Origin: an uncultured Oscillospiraceae bacterium
Lineage (GTDB): Bacteria > Bacillota > Clostridia > Oscillospirales > Acutalibacteraceae
DNA: 64,000 nt
Assembly: GCA_900547305.1 (NCBI GenBank)
Contig: URGH01000001.1
Coordinates: forward strand, 32,304 to 96,303
Reading direction: 5' to 3'
Shown here: in pieces, positions 25,625 through 34,962 of the stretch
Numbering within the stretch: position 1 is the stretch's first letter
Layout: each line of letters starts with the position of its first letter
The notes under the pieces: model-generated
Seen by the model: the letters and a program-made list of their open reading frames with translations, nothing else
The model's database searches: none
What the model was told of the DNA's origin: nothing
Program-made: the position numbers and the translations under genes

Positions 25625-25903
25625 ATGGAAAAAAACAATTCAACCGACCAGCTTTTTGAGGCTATTTTAACCCTTAAAAATAAGGAAGAATGCTATAAAT
25701 TTTTCTCCGACGCCTGCACGCCGAAAGAAATTCAAGCAATAGCGCAGCGCTACACGGTAGGCAAAATGCTTTACAATAAGGCGGTTTACAGCGAGATTAT
25801 AGAGGCAACCGGCGCCAGCACCGCCACCATAAGCAGGGTAAGCCGCTCTATAAACGAGGGCTACAAAATGGTTTTTGAAAGGTTAAAGCAGGAAAATGAG
25901 TAA
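25625..25903 (+). CDS. yerC: YerC/YecD-family TrpR-related DNA-binding protein
   Basis: 92 residues, typical length. The TrpR-like helix-turn-helix is clear: TPKEIQAIAQRYTVGKML followed by YSEIIEATGASTATISRVSRSI. The family occurs widely in Firmicutes and its ligand and regulon are poorly known. It overlaps the next gene by 8 bases. Its ribosome site (AAAGAAG) is weak. Confidence 0.9.
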   Translation: MEKNNSTDQLFEAILTLKNKEECYKFFSDACTPKEIQAIAQRYTVGKMLYNKAVYSEIIEATGASTATISRVSRSINEGYKMVFERLKQENE

Positions 25904-26639
25904 TTACGACCGCTTTGCCGAGGTTTACGACCGCCTTATGGACGATGTTGACTATAAAGCGCGCACCGATTATTTGCTCTCGCTTTTTGAAAAGCACGAC
26001 CGCCGCCCCACCCTGCTTTTAGACCTTGCCTGCGGCACGGGCGGGTTTTCAAACGAGTTTGCAAAGCGTGGTACCGACGTTATAGGGGTGGATATTTCGG
26101 AGGAAATGTTAGCCTCGGCGCGGCAAAATTCCGCCGAGTGTAAAACCGACGTGCTTTACCTCTGCCAGCCCGCACAGGAATTAGACCTTTACGGCACGGT
26201 GGACGGCGCTGTTTGCTGCCTTGACAGCCTTAACCACATAACCGATTATTCCGCGTTTTGCGCCGCGATTTCAAAGGTATCGCTTTTTCTTGAAAAGGGC
26301 AGGCTTTTTATTTTTGACGTTAACACCGTTTTTAAGCATAAGCACATACTGGCGGATAATACATATGTTATTGACCGCGAAGACGTTTACTGCGTATGGC
26401 AGAACGAAACCGACCCTGAAACGCTTGAAACGGATATATTGCTCGATTTCTTTATAAAGGACGGGGACGTTTACCGCCGCAGCGGCGAAGAATTTTCAGA
26501 GCGCGCCTATTCCGACAGTCAAATCGATAAAGCGCTCGCATCGGCGGGGCTTGAAAAGGTAGCCGTGTATGCCGATATGACCCTCTCGCCCCCCGACAGA
26601 GAAACCGAGCGGGCAATATATGTTGCAAGAAAAATCTGA
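25896..26639 (+). CDS. Class I SAM-dependent methyltransferase
   Basis: 247 residues. Motif I is LLDLACGTGGFSNEFAKRG (~40-58), followed by VIGVDISEEML (motif II) and DGAVCCLDSLNHI (motif III-IV). This matches the small soluble UbiE/YrrT-like group of Firmicutes; the substrate is unknown. A ribosome site lies within the preceding yerC-like gene (AAGCAGGAAA). A terminator follows 10 bases after the stop. Confidence 0.88.
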   Translation: MSNYDRFAEVYDRLMDDVDYKARTDYLLSLFEKHDRRPTLLLDLACGTGGFSNEFAKRGTDVIGVDISEEMLASARQNSAECKTDVLYLCQPAQELDLYGTVDGAVCCLDSLNHITDYSAFCAAISKVSLFLEKGRLFIFDVNTVFKHKHILADNTYVIDREDVYCVWQNETDPETLETDILLDFFIKDGDVYRRSGEEFSERAYSDSQIDKALASAGLEKVAVYADMTLSPPDRETERAIYVARKI

Positions 26640-26648
26640 CTATATAAC

Positions 26649-26680
26649 AACCCCCGAAAGTCTGATAGCTTTCGGGGGTT
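26649..26680. terminator. Strong hairpin between convergent genes
   Basis: AACCCCCGAAAG (26649-26660) pairs perfectly with 26669-26680 (12 bp, 8-base loop), followed by ATTATATT on the plus strand. It lies between the convergent methyltransferase and cohesin genes and may stop both. Confidence 0.78.
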
Positions 26681-26739
26681 ATTATATTCCGATACTTTGC
26701 CGTGTGCCAAAGCAACCGCCCTCAAATAAGCAGGGCGGA

Positions 26740-27258
26740 TTATTTAACCGTTACCGTTCCGTTTTCGGTCTTGACCGAAATTGCCTTTTCATCATAATTG
26801 CAAACGCTGTTTTCGCCGCAAATTGCCTTTATTTCCGAGCTGCCCGACGCGCCGTCCTTAATCTTAAAGCTCAGGTACGCCAAATTGCCGTCCTTTTTAA
26901 CGTCGCCGTCCTCAACGCTTACAAGTTTTAGTTTTCCGTCTTCGGCTTTTGCCACTTCGCAGTCGGTAAGCAGCTCGCCATTTTCAAAACTTAAATATTC
27001 AAGCGCGTCCGCGTTATATTCAAACTCAATAAAAAATCCCATAGCGCCCGGGTTACCCTTAAAACTTACGGGAACCTTTATATTCTTTCCCGTTTCCGCC
27101 GAAACCGAGCCAACGCTTATAATCGGCGTGCCGCCGTTACCCGCTGCCGAGCCGTTGCCCGATTTGAAAGTATGTACCAGCCAAACGCCGAGCGCGCCCA
27201 AAAGAACAAGCCCCGCCGCAACAGATGAAATTATTATAATTAAATTTTTCTTGCTCAA
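26740..27258 (-). CDS. Membrane-anchored single cohesin-domain protein
   Basis: 172 residues. A hydrophobic anchor (IIIISSVAAGLVLLGALGVWLV, ~7-28), a Gly/Ser linker, then one cohesin-like domain (~43-172): GTPIISVGSVSAETGKNIKV, GAMGFFIEFEYNADALEYLS, GNLAYLSFKIKDGASGSS and a final beta strand. Cohesins bind dockerins and build cellulosome-like complexes on the cell surface. No dockerin or scaffoldin is visible in the window, so its partner is unknown. The start is TTG 27258, with AAGGA/GGTG upstream. A lone cohesin on a short anchor is unusual. Confidence 0.8.
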   Translation of the reverse strand: MSKKNLIIIISSVAAGLVLLGALGVWLVHTFKSGNGSAAGNGGTPIISVGSVSAETGKNIKVPVSFKGNPGAMGFFIEFEYNADALEYLSFENGELLTDCEVAKAEDGKLKLVSVEDGDVKKDGNLAYLSFKIKDGASGSSEIKAICGENSVCNYDEKAISVKTENGTVTVK

Positions 27259-27283
27259 TTCTTACACCGTCCTTAAATTACAT

Positions 27284-27311
27284 AATATAACATTTATATA
27301 CTTATTGTCAA
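27284..27311 (-). promoter_or_regulatory. Promoter for the cohesin gene
   Basis: Minus strand TTGACA (27311-27306), 16-base spacer, TATATT (27289-27284), 25 bases before the start codon. Confidence 0.65.
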
Positions 27312-27373
27312 GGATAATCAGATTACATGTTTTTGTAGAAAACGTAAAAAATCAACTTTTTGCGCTTTATTAC

Positions 27374-27402
27374 TTGAAAAAACGGCGTACAGATATTATA
27401 AT
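27374..27402 (+). promoter_or_regulatory. Promoter for the aminotransferase gene
   Basis: TTGAAA (27374-27379), 17-base spacer, TATAAT (27397-27402), 24 bases before ATG 27427. Confidence 0.78.
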
Positions 27403-27426
27403 TATTTAGTTATGAGGTGAAAATGT

Positions 27427-28710
27427 ATGTCAGATTATTTAAGTATGAACAGAGACGAGCTTGCAGCCGAGCTTAAAAACGTGCGTAATGAGTATGAACA
27501 CATGCGCAGTATGCACTTATCGCTTGATATGTCGCGCGGCAAGCCGGGCTTTGACAATATGGATTTAAGCGAAAAAATGTTCGACCTTGTGGGTAACGAT
27601 ACGGGCTTTAAGAACATAAGCGGAATAGACTGCCGCAACTACGGCGGGCTTGACGGGCTTGCAGAGCTTAAAAACCTTTTCGGTAAAATTTTAGGGCTCA
27701 GCCCCGACCAGATTATAGTGGGAGGAAATTCTTCGCTTAATATGATGTTTGATACCATAGCGCAGGCTATGACCCACGGTATGGGCGGCGAGCCATGGAT
27801 GAAGCAGGGCAAGCTTAAATTCCTGTGCCCCGTGCCGGGGTATGACCGCCACTTTGCGGTTACCGAGTATTTCGGCTTTGAGCTTGTACCCGTTCAGATG
27901 AATGACGAGGGTCCCGATATGGACGAGGTTGAGGAGCTTGTAAAGGACCCGTCGGTTAAGGGAATATGGTGTGTTCCGAAATATTCAAACCCCGAGGGTA
28001 TAACCTATTCGGATAATGTAGTCCGCCGTATGGCGCGCCTAAAGCCCGCTGCGGGGGATTTCAGAATTTTTTGGGATAACGCCTATGCGGTGCACGATTT
28101 GTATGATGAGGGCGATACGCTGCTTAATATATATGATGAGTGCGTTAAGGCGGGCAGCCCCGATCTTCCCATAATTTTCACGTCCACCTCCAAAATAACC
28201 TTCCCGGGCGCGGGCGTGGCGGTTGAGGCGGCAAGCCCCAACAATGTGGCGCTTTTAAAGGGAAGAATGAAATATCAGACCATAGGGCCCGATAAGCTCA
28301 ACCAGTTAAGGCACGCGCGTATGTTCAGAACCGTGGCGGATATTGAAAAGCATATGAAACGCCACGCGGCAATTTTAAGACCTAAATTTGAAACGGTTGA
28401 AAAAGAGCTGCAAAATCAGCTTTCCGGCACGGGTATTGCCCGCTGGACAACGCCGCGCGGAGGGTATTTTATAAGCCTTTATGTGCTTGAGGGCTGCGCT
28501 AAAAGGGTAGAGCAGCTTTGTGCAAACGCGGGTATGATACTGACCCCCGCGGGAGCCACATATCCCTACGGCAACGACCCCAAGGACTCAAATATAAGAA
28601 TAGCCCCCTCTTACCCCTCGGTTGAGGAAATAGAGAAGGCGTCGGAGGTTTTAGCGCTAGCGGTAAGATATGCGGCGCTGGAAAAATTACTTGCCGACAA
28701 AGAAAATTAG
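27427..28710 (+). CDS. PLP-dependent aminotransferase, aspartate aminotransferase-like (MocR-type clade)
   Basis: 427 residues, fold type I. DMSRGKPGFDNMDLSEKMFDL and NYGGLDGLAELKNLF mark the bacterial clade of aspartate aminotransferases that lack the MocR DNA-binding domain. VPKYSNPEGITYSD and IFTSTSKITFPGAG carry the PLP-contacting Asn/Pro region and the Schiff-base lysine (SK). RIAPSYPS is the substrate-binding arginine motif. Predicted to interconvert aspartate and oxaloacetate or a related pair. GAGGTGA precedes the ATG. Confidence 0.88.
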   Translation: MSDYLSMNRDELAAELKNVRNEYEHMRSMHLSLDMSRGKPGFDNMDLSEKMFDLVGNDTGFKNISGIDCRNYGGLDGLAELKNLFGKILGLSPDQIIVGGNSSLNMMFDTIAQAMTHGMGGEPWMKQGKLKFLCPVPGYDRHFAVTEYFGFELVPVQMNDEGPDMDEVEELVKDPSVKGIWCVPKYSNPEGITYSDNVVRRMARLKPAAGDFRIFWDNAYAVHDLYDEGDTLLNIYDECVKAGSPDLPIIFTSTSKITFPGAGVAVEAASPNNVALLKGRMKYQTIGPDKLNQLRHARMFRTVADIEKHMKRHAAILRPKFETVEKELQNQLSGTGIARWTTPRGGYFISLYVLEGCAKRVEQLCANAGMILTPAGATYPYGNDPKDSNIRIAPSYPSVEEIEKASEVLALAVRYAALEKLLADKEN

Positions 28711-28729
28711 GTGATTTTACATATAACGA

Positions 28730-28758
28730 TTGACTTTAGTCGCGTTTATATGTATAAT
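28730..28758 (+). promoter_or_regulatory. Promoter of secDF
   Basis: TTGACT (28730-28735), 17-base spacer, TATAAT (28753-28758), 33 bases before the secD ATG. Confidence 0.85.
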
Positions 28759-28791
28759 ACATATTAATCACATATAGTGGAGGATTTGCCA

Positions 28792-30168
28792 ATGAAGTCC
28801 AAAAGAACAGGCAAGCCGGTATTTTTCGTGGTATTTCTTCTGATTCTGGCGCTTACATATACCGCCTTTTTCGGAATTGAAAATTACTACGGCGATACCC
28901 GCAAGGTTTACATTAAGGGTGCTAACGATATTCGCTGGGGCATTGATATCAGGGGCGGCGTTGAAGCCGTTTTCTCGCCCGATAAGGAGGGCGTTGATAT
29001 TACCGCAAACGATATGGACGCCGCGAAAGCCATTATCGAGACCCGCCTTGTAAACAAGAACATAACCGATTATGAGGTTTATACCGACAATGACAATCAC
29101 CAGATAATCGTAAGATTCCCCTGGGCTGCGAACGAAAGCGATTTCGACGCTGCCGCGGCGGTGCAGGAGCTGGGCGAGACCGCACTGCTTACCTTCTGCC
29201 GCAATGAGGATAAAAATGACGTTATCTTAAGCGGCGCGCAGGATATTGACCGCGCCGAGGCGGGCGTTAACGAAAACGGCGCCTATGTGGTTTACCTCTA
29301 TTTCACCGACGCGGGCTCTTCAAAGTTTGCTACCGCTACAGCAGAGCTTGTAGGCAGCAAAATATCTATTTGGATGGATGAGACCAAAATATCCGCCCCA
29401 ACCGTTAATACTGCCATAACCAACGGCACGGCTTACATAGACGGTATGGCCGGCTCAAAAGAGGCAAAGGACCTTGCCGATAAGATAAACGCAGGCTCGC
29501 TGCCTTTCGCGCTTACGGTTGACGACAGTAAATTGCAGATAATTTCGCCGTCCCTCGGTTCCGACGCACTCCGTGTTATGCTTATTGCCGGCGCTATTGC
29601 TTTCGGAATTGTGTGCCTTATTATGATAATACTTTACCGCGTAAACGGCGTTGTTGCGGCAATCGCACTGCTCGGTCAGTTGGCGGGCAGTATCGCCTGC
29701 ATTTCGGGCTTCTTCCCGAATGCCGATAGCTTTACACTTACCGTTCCGGGCATTGCCGGTATCATTCTGTCGGTCGGCGTGGGCGTTGACTGTAACGTTA
29801 TCGCGTCCGAGCGTATTAAGGATGAATTTAGAAAGGGCAAGACGATTGACGGCGCAATAGACAGCGGCTTTAAAAACGCTTTAAGCGCCATAATCGACGG
29901 TAACGTTACAATTATTATTGTTTCAATAGTGCTTATGGGCGCTTTCGGTACGCCGGATAATATTATAGCCAAGGTATTCTCACCCATAATGTCGCTCCTC
30001 GGTTCTTCAATAACCGGCTCTATCTATTCTTTCGGTTATACGCTTTTGGTCGGCGTTATATTCAACCTTATAATGGGCGTGCTTGCCTCCAAATATATGC
30101 TTAAGAGCCTTTCGCAGCTAAAGTTTATGAGAAAGCCGCAGTTTTACGGAGGTGAGAAAAATGCGTAA
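28792..30168 (+). CDS. secD: Protein translocase subunit SecD
   Basis: 458 residues from ATG 28792, which has GGAGG eight bases upstream; an in-frame GTG at 28777 would place the ribosome site inside the gene. One N-terminal membrane helix, a large extracellular region with the P1 motif WGIDIRGGVEAVF, and five C-terminal helices including VPGIAGIILSVGVGVDCNVI and a D-A-I-GSGFKNA-type loop. With SecF it uses the proton gradient to pull exported proteins. The stop overlaps the secF start by 8 bases. Confidence 0.96.
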   Translation: MKSKRTGKPVFFVVFLLILALTYTAFFGIENYYGDTRKVYIKGANDIRWGIDIRGGVEAVFSPDKEGVDITANDMDAAKAIIETRLVNKNITDYEVYTDNDNHQIIVRFPWAANESDFDAAAAVQELGETALLTFCRNEDKNDVILSGAQDIDRAEAGVNENGAYVVYLYFTDAGSSKFATATAELVGSKISIWMDETKISAPTVNTAITNGTAYIDGMAGSKEAKDLADKINAGSLPFALTVDDSKLQIISPSLGSDALRVMLIAGAIAFGIVCLIMIILYRVNGVVAAIALLGQLAGSIACISGFFPNADSFTLTVPGIAGIILSVGVGVDCNVIASERIKDEFRKGKTIDGAIDSGFKNALSAIIDGNVTIIIVSIVLMGAFGTPDNIIAKVFSPIMSLLGSSITGSIYSFGYTLLVGVIFNLIMGVLASKYMLKSLSQLKFMRKPQFYGGEKNA

Positions 30169-31105
30169 TAATAAAATCGATTTCAATAAGAATTTCAAAA
30201 AGGTTCTTATTATATATGCCGCAATTTTTCTCGCCGGAATAGCGTTTATATTTATTCCCGGGTTCGGCGTAAAGCTGGATATCAATTTCAGCGGCGGTAC
30301 AAAAATCGCCTACTCCTACACGGGGGACGTTAAGGACGCGGATATTGAGTCAGCCGTTAAAGAGGTTATTAAAAAATCGTTTACCGTATCAAAGAGCACC
30401 TCGCTCACGGGTGATACAAAAACCTTTGAAATAAGCCTTGTAGGTAAGGATTCGGTTTCGGCTGAGGACCAGGAAAAGCTTACAACCACCCTTAATGAAA
30501 AATTTAAGGATAATAAAATTGAGCTTTACAACTCAAACTCCGTAAGCCCCACCGTTGCAGGCTCGTTCTTCTTAAAGAGCCTTGTGGCTGTGCTTATAAC
30601 CGCAGTTTTGGTTATAATTTATGTAGGCATACGCTTTAAGCGCATAGGCGGCATTTCCGCCGCGATTACCGCGCTTTGCGCACTGGTGTTTGACGTGTTT
30701 ATCACCTTCTTCACCTGCGTGTTCTTCCGCTTGCAGCTTGATTCAAACTACATAGCGGTTGTGCTTACCATTCTCGGCTATTCGCTTAACGATACTATCG
30801 TTATTTATGACCGCGTGCGTGAAAATTCACGCCTTATGCCGGAGGCTGAAATCGGTGAGATTGTGAATACGAGTATTAACACCTCGCTCAGAAGAAACGT
30901 TATAACCTCGCTCACAACCTTTGTGGCGGTTATGACAATCGTTGCGGTTTCAGAGCTGTTCGGACTTTCAACCCTTCGTACCTTTGCCATTCCCATGGCG
31001 TTCGGTATTGTTTCGGGCGCGGTTTCGTCCCTTTGCATTGCAGGTCCGCTGTGGGTTATATGGAAACGCCGCAAGGCAAAAAAAGCAGCTACGGCTAAAA
31101 AATAA
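30161..31105 (+). CDS. secF: Protein translocase subunit SecF
   Basis: 314 residues from ATG 30161 (GGAGGTGA upstream inside secD). Six membrane helices; KLDINFSGGTKIAY is the SecF counterpart of the SecD motif, and LTILGYSLNDTIVIYDRVREN is the conserved helix-4 block. Separate secD and secF genes, as in many clostridia, rather than the fused Bacillus form. A perfect terminator follows. Confidence 0.96.
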   Translation: MRNNKIDFNKNFKKVLIIYAAIFLAGIAFIFIPGFGVKLDINFSGGTKIAYSYTGDVKDADIESAVKEVIKKSFTVSKSTSLTGDTKTFEISLVGKDSVSAEDQEKLTTTLNEKFKDNKIELYNSNSVSPTVAGSFFLKSLVAVLITAVLVIIYVGIRFKRIGGISAAITALCALVFDVFITFFTCVFFRLQLDSNYIAVVLTILGYSLNDTIVIYDRVRENSRLMPEAEIGEIVNTSINTSLRRNVITSLTTFVAVMTIVAVSELFGLSTLRTFAIPMAFGIVSGAVSSLCIAGPLWVIWKRRKAKKAATAKK

Positions 31106-31115
31106 TGTTGCATTA

Positions 31116-31156
31116 AAAAATCGGTCACTGTCAGATAAAGACAGTGACCGATTTTT
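31116..31156 (+). terminator. Terminator after secDF
   Basis: AAAAATCGGTCACTGTC (31116-31132) pairs perfectly with 31140-31156; the right arm ends in the T run. Likely bidirectional, since the hemolysin III-like gene converges on it. Confidence 0.9.
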
Positions 31157-31187
31157 ATATTGAGAAAACAAATTCACATACGCTGAA

Positions 31188-31865
31188 TTAAAGCACATAA
31201 AACAGTACGCAGAAATATTGCAATATACTGCCCACAACCACAAATATATGGAAAACCGAGTGCATATAGCGGTGAACGCTTTTACCGGCTATACCGTAAA
31301 GCACAGCGCCCACGGTATAGGATATTCCGCCCGCAAGCAGCCACATAAAGCCCGCTGTGCCGATAGCCGTAACCGCGGTTTTACCGGTGAATACGATGCA
31401 CCACCCAAGCGCCAAATAGCAAATTATAGAAAATACGCTGTATTTTTTAAGGTCTATTGCGTTAAGCGTTATTCCGAGCGCGGATATACCCCAAACTATT
31501 CCGAAAACCGTCCACCCGAGCGCCGTGCTTGTGCGGCGCAGAGAGCACAGCGCAATCGGAGTATATGTACCTGCTATAAGAATGAATACCGTGCAATGGT
31601 CTATTACCTGCATAACCTTTTTCGCGGTTTCAGGCTTCAGCCCGTGATATACGCTTGACATTGTATATAACAGTATCATTGAAAAGCCGTATATAAAGGC
31701 GCTTACAACCTCATATGCGCCGCCGTGCAAAAAAGCCCTTACAACGCATGTGGCAAGCGCCGCTATTCCGAACGCACCGCCCACTATGTGGGATACCATG
31801 TTAAAAATTTCCTCGCCCCTTGTGTAATCGGGCAGCTTTCTGTCTTTTAATTTTGTTCTTTTCAT
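31188..31865 (-). CDS. Hemolysin III / PAQR family membrane protein
   Basis: 225 residues from ATG 31865 (GAGGTTGAT upstream); a longer frame to 31943 adds an unlikely N-terminus. Seven hydrophobic helices with the family blocks EEIFNMVSHIVGGAFG, MSSVYHG and DHCTVFILIAGTYTP, and HRYMHSVFHIFVV near the end. The Ser/His/Asp residues fit a metal-dependent hydrolase fold; the bacterial role is unclear. Confidence 0.92.
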   Translation of the reverse strand: MKRTKLKDRKLPDYTRGEEIFNMVSHIVGGAFGIAALATCVVRAFLHGGAYEVVSAFIYGFSMILLYTMSSVYHGLKPETAKKVMQVIDHCTVFILIAGTYTPIALCSLRRTSTALGWTVFGIVWGISALGITLNAIDLKKYSVFSIICYLALGWCIVFTGKTAVTAIGTAGFMWLLAGGISYTVGAVLYGIAGKSVHRYMHSVFHIFVVVGSILQYFCVLFYVL

Positions 31866-31921
31866 TTTATCAACCTCGGTAATATAATACCACAGGTTTA
31901 TGAATAAATAAAGTGTAACGT

Positions 31922-31959
31922 AAAAAAATATAAGTCCCCGCATAAAAACGGGGGCTTAT
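31922..31959 (-). terminator. Terminator after the DUF378 gene
   Basis: On the minus strand ATAAGCCCCCG pairs with CGGGGACTTAT (31959-31949 with 31940-31930) and a T-rich run (31928-31922) follows, 11 bases after the DUF378 stop. Confidence 0.85.
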
Positions 31960-31969
31960 ATGGCAGAAA

Positions 31970-32179
31970 TCAGTTTGTTGCCTTTGCAACCGACTCTTCC
32001 CTGAACAGGAGAGATATACACCATATACCCGCAAGAGCTATAACGGTGTATATTATACGGCTGATAATGGCGGTGGCTCCGCCGAAAGCCCAGGCAACGA
32101 GGTCAAACTCGAAAAGCCCGACAAGTCCCCAGTTCAAGGCGCCGATTATTACAAGAATAAGGCAGATCTTATCAAACAT
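31970..32179 (-). CDS. DUF378 small membrane protein
   Basis: 69 residues, two membrane helices. CLILVIIGALNWGLVGLF and IARIIYTVIALAGIW-like text match the DUF378 family, whose function is unknown. AAGGAGTGATAGT precedes ATG 32179. It is monocistronic, with a terminator directly after it. Confidence 0.92.
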   Translation of the reverse strand: MFDKICLILVIIGALNWGLVGLFEFDLVAWAFGGATAIISRIIYTVIALAGIWCISLLFREESVAKATN

Positions 32180-32286
32180 ACTATCACTCCTTCTGCAATA
32201 ATAGTTTTTACCGCAGAAAAAGTTTTATTCACAAAAAATTTTGTTTGATTTTTTAAAAACGATTATTGAACATCTGTTTTGTGCGG

Positions 32287-32315
32287 TTGTATTTTACGCC
32301 GAAATATGGTATACT
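32287..32315 (+). promoter_or_regulatory. Promoter of the phosphatase-ruvX pair
   Basis: TTGTAT (32287-32292), 17-base spacer, TATACT (32310-32315), 16 bases before ATG 32332. The short distance leaves a very short leader. Confidence 0.7.
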
Positions 32316-32331
32316 TTATATCGGTGATATA

Positions 32332-32997
32332 ATGACAGAAATATATATGGTGCGCCATTGCGAAGCGATGGGCAACGTGAAAAGGCTTTTTCAGGGCTCT
32401 ACAGACCTTGATATAAGCGAAACGGGAGAAAAGCAGCTTGAATATTTAAAGCGGCGTTTTGCGAACATCCCGCTAGATAAGGTATATACAAGCCCGCTTA
32501 TTCGCGCCTATAAAACCGCGCTTGCCGTTATAGGAGAAAAAGAGCTTACCCCCATTAAATATGAGGGCTTGCGCGAAATAAACGGCGGAATAGTTGAGGG
32601 CAGACCGTTCAGGGAGGCTTTTGCCGAAATACCCGGGCTTGCCGATACGTGGGATAACCACCCGCAGGACTTTGCGCCCGAGGGCGGCGAGCCTATGCGT
32701 GACGCCTACAGCCGCATATGGAACGCCGTAAAGGAAATAGCCGCCGCAAATGAGGGAAAAACCGTAGCCTGCACTACCCACGGCGGGGTTATGCGCTGTC
32801 TGCTCTGCCGCTTGCTGCTCGGTGATATTTCCCGCCTTGCCGAAATGGGCTGGAGCGATAACACCGCCGTAACGCTTTTACGGTTCGGCGGCGAAGAAAT
32901 GCCCGAGGTGGTTTTTTATAACGATTCCTCCCACCTGCCGCCCGAGCTTATTCCCAAGCGCAGCAGGCTCTCCTCTTTTATAGGTGACGAGAAATGA
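32332..32997 (+). CDS. Histidine phosphatase family protein
   Basis: 221 residues from ATG 32332 (GGTGAT just upstream); the longer upstream frame overlaps the promoter. The catalytic motif is MVRHCEAMGN, where RHG reads RHC. YTSPLIRAYKTA, the acid LREINGGIVEGR and the second histidine TTHGGVMRCL complete the active site of the phosphoglycerate-mutase-like superfamily. Such proteins dephosphorylate small phosphates; the substrate is unknown. It overlaps ruvX by four bases. Confidence 0.9.
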   Translation: MTEIYMVRHCEAMGNVKRLFQGSTDLDISETGEKQLEYLKRRFANIPLDKVYTSPLIRAYKTALAVIGEKELTPIKYEGLREINGGIVEGRPFREAFAEIPGLADTWDNHPQDFAPEGGEPMRDAYSRIWNAVKEIAAANEGKTVACTTHGGVMRCLLCRLLLGDISRLAEMGWSDNTAVTLLRFGGEEMPEVVFYNDSSHLPPELIPKRSRLSSFIGDEK

Positions 32998-33413
32998 TAA
33001 TAATGTCGGTAGATTTGGGAAAAGCGAGAACGGGTATAGCCGTATCGGACCCGGGCGAGAGCTTTGCTTTCCCGAAAACGGTAATAACCGAATATAACGA
33101 AACGCGCCTTGCCGAAAAGGTAGGCGCGCTGGCTGAAGAATACGGGGCGGAGCTTATAGTGGTAGGCTACCCCAAAAATATGGATGGCTCTGCCGGCAGC
33201 AGAGCCGCCGAATGTGCCGCGACCGCCGAGCTTATTAAAAACAGCTGCGGAATAGACACGGTGCTGTGGGATGAACGCTGCACCACCGTTTCGGCGCACA
33301 CGGCGCTTAATTACACCGATACGCGCGGCAAAAAGCGCAAGGCGGTGGTTGACGCGGTAGCGGCTGTAATTATACTTGAGGATTATTTGCGTTTTCGCAA
33401 AAATCAGTTGTGA
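32994..33413 (+). CDS. ruvX: Putative Holliday junction resolvase RuvX (YqgF)
   Basis: 139 residues, normal length. RNase H-like fold with the acidic residues [36 protein letters not shown] and [17 protein letters not shown]. The family acts on Holliday junctions or in 16S rRNA maturation. ATG overlaps the phosphatase stop (ATGA). It converges with the DUF1846 gene, overlapping it by 10 bases. Confidence 0.94.
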   Translation: MIIMSVDLGKARTGIAVSDPGESFAFPKTVITEYNETRLAEKVGALAEEYGAELIVVGYPKNMDGSAGSRAAECAATAELIKNSCGIDTVLWDERCTTVSAHTALNYTDTRGKKRKAVVDAVAAVIILEDYLRFRKNQL

Positions 33414-34888
33414 TATAGCTTTTTGGTCTGATATTTCGGTTCGCAGGTTATATTTACCCCAAGCTTTCTGAACACCTGCTCGTCCACACGGGAAAGAATA
33501 ACGCTTGAATGAGCCTCAAGCCCCCGCAGATTTTTAACCTGATCGAGCGCCTTTTTTGCAACATCGCTTGTAACCGCGCACATTGAAAGGGCTATAAGCA
33601 CCTCGTCGGTGTGCAGGCGGGGGTTGTGGTTGCCCATAATTTCGGTTTTAAGGCGCTGAATAGGCTCGATTATGGTTGAAGAAATAAGGTCAATGCTATC
33701 GGGTATACCCGCCAGTATTTTAAGGCTGTTAAGCAGCATTGCCGAGGCAGGCCCCAAAAGGCTTGAGGTTTTGCCTGTAACAACCTGACCGTCTGATAAT
33801 TGAAGCGCAACCGCCGGGGAAGATGTTTCCTCGGCTTTTTTTAATGCCGCGGCAACCACGGGGCGGTCTTCCACCGTCACGCCTACCTGCTTCATTAAAA
33901 GCTCTATTTTCGGCGCGTCGTTCTGGTCGCTTAAACCCTGCCGCTCGCTTACAAGCGCCGCATAATAGCGGCGGATAATCTCCTGGCAGGCGGCAGCCTT
34001 TACAGCCTCGTCGTCCACAATTCCGAAGCCCGCCATATTTACCCCCATATCGGTGGGGCTTTTATAGGGCGACTCGCCCATTATGCCCTCAAGCATAGCG
34101 TTTAAAACCGGGAATATCTCAATATCCCTGTTGTAGTTAACGGCGGTTTTATTGTACGCTTCCAAATGGAACGGGTCTATCATATTAACATCGTTAAGGT
34201 CGGCGGTCGCCGCCTCATACGCCACGTTTACGGGGTGTTTAAGCGGAATACTCCAAATGGGGAAGGTCTCAAATTTAGCATAGCCCGCCTTTATGCCGCG
34301 CTTGTGCTCATGGTAAAGCTGAGATAAACAGGTAGCCATTTTGCCGCTGCCGGGTCCCGGGGCGGTAACTACCACAAGCTGCCGCTCTGTCTCTATATAA
34401 TCGTTTTTGCCGAAGCCTTCCTCACTTATAATGTGCGGAATGTCGGAGGGGTAATCGCTTATCTGGTAATGGCGGTATACCCTGACCCCCAACTGCTTTA
34501 AGCGGTTTTCAAAGGCGAGCGCTAAGGGCTGACCCGTAAACCGCGTTATAACAACGCTGCCCACATAAAGTCCAATGCCGCGAAACGCGTCAATAAGGCG
34601 CAGGGTATCAAGGTCGTAGGTTATTCCAAGGTCGCCGCGGCGCTTGTTTTTCTCAATAGCATCGGCGTTTATTACAATTACTATTTCCGCCTCATCCTTA
34701 AGCTTTAAAAGCATTTTAACCTTTGCGTCGGGCTCAAAGCCGGGCAGCACGCGCGCCGCGTGGTAATCGTCAAAAAGTTTGCCGCCGAATTCCATATAAA
34801 GTTTGCCGCCGAACATAGCTATTCTGTCCCGTATATTCTGCGATTGCAGCTTTATGTACTTCTCATTATCAAACCCGATTTTTTTCAT
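33404..34888 (-). CDS. DUF1846 family protein
   Basis: 494 residues from ATG 34888 (GGGAG nine bases upstream; the family starts MKKIGFDN). Conserved blocks: [38 protein letters not shown] (P-loop-like) and [16 protein letters not shown]. The family is common in Firmicutes and its function is not settled. Its own promoter lies at 34927-34955. Confidence 0.93.
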   Translation of the reverse strand: MKKIGFDNEKYIKLQSQNIRDRIAMFGGKLYMEFGGKLFDDYHAARVLPGFEPDAKVKMLLKLKDEAEIVIVINADAIEKNKRRGDLGITYDLDTLRLIDAFRGIGLYVGSVVITRFTGQPLALAFENRLKQLGVRVYRHYQISDYPSDIPHIISEEGFGKNDYIETERQLVVVTAPGPGSGKMATCLSQLYHEHKRGIKAGYAKFETFPIWSIPLKHPVNVAYEAATADLNDVNMIDPFHLEAYNKTAVNYNRDIEIFPVLNAMLEGIMGESPYKSPTDMGVNMAGFGIVDDEAVKAAACQEIIRRYYAALVSERQGLSDQNDAPKIELLMKQVGVTVEDRPVVAAALKKAEETSSPAVALQLSDGQVVTGKTSSLLGPASAMLLNSLKILAGIPDSIDLISSTIIEPIQRLKTEIMGNHNPRLHTDEVLIALSMCAVTSDVAKKALDQVKNLRGLEAHSSVILSRVDEQVFRKLGVNITCEPKYQTKKLYHN

Positions 34889-34926
34889 TCCGTTTATCTC
34901 CCGTATTTCCTTTTTATTCAAAATTC

Positions 34927-34962
34927 ATTATACAATATCACATTCAAATTAGCAAGCGCTAA
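34927..34962 (-). promoter_or_regulatory. Promoter of the DUF1846 gene with inverted repeat at -35
   Basis: Minus strand TTGCTA (34955-34950), 17-base spacer, TATAAT (34932-34927). The inverted repeat TTAGC-AAGC-GCTAA (34949-34962) covers the -35 box and may be an operator. It also touches the stop of the WYL gene. Confidence 0.7.
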
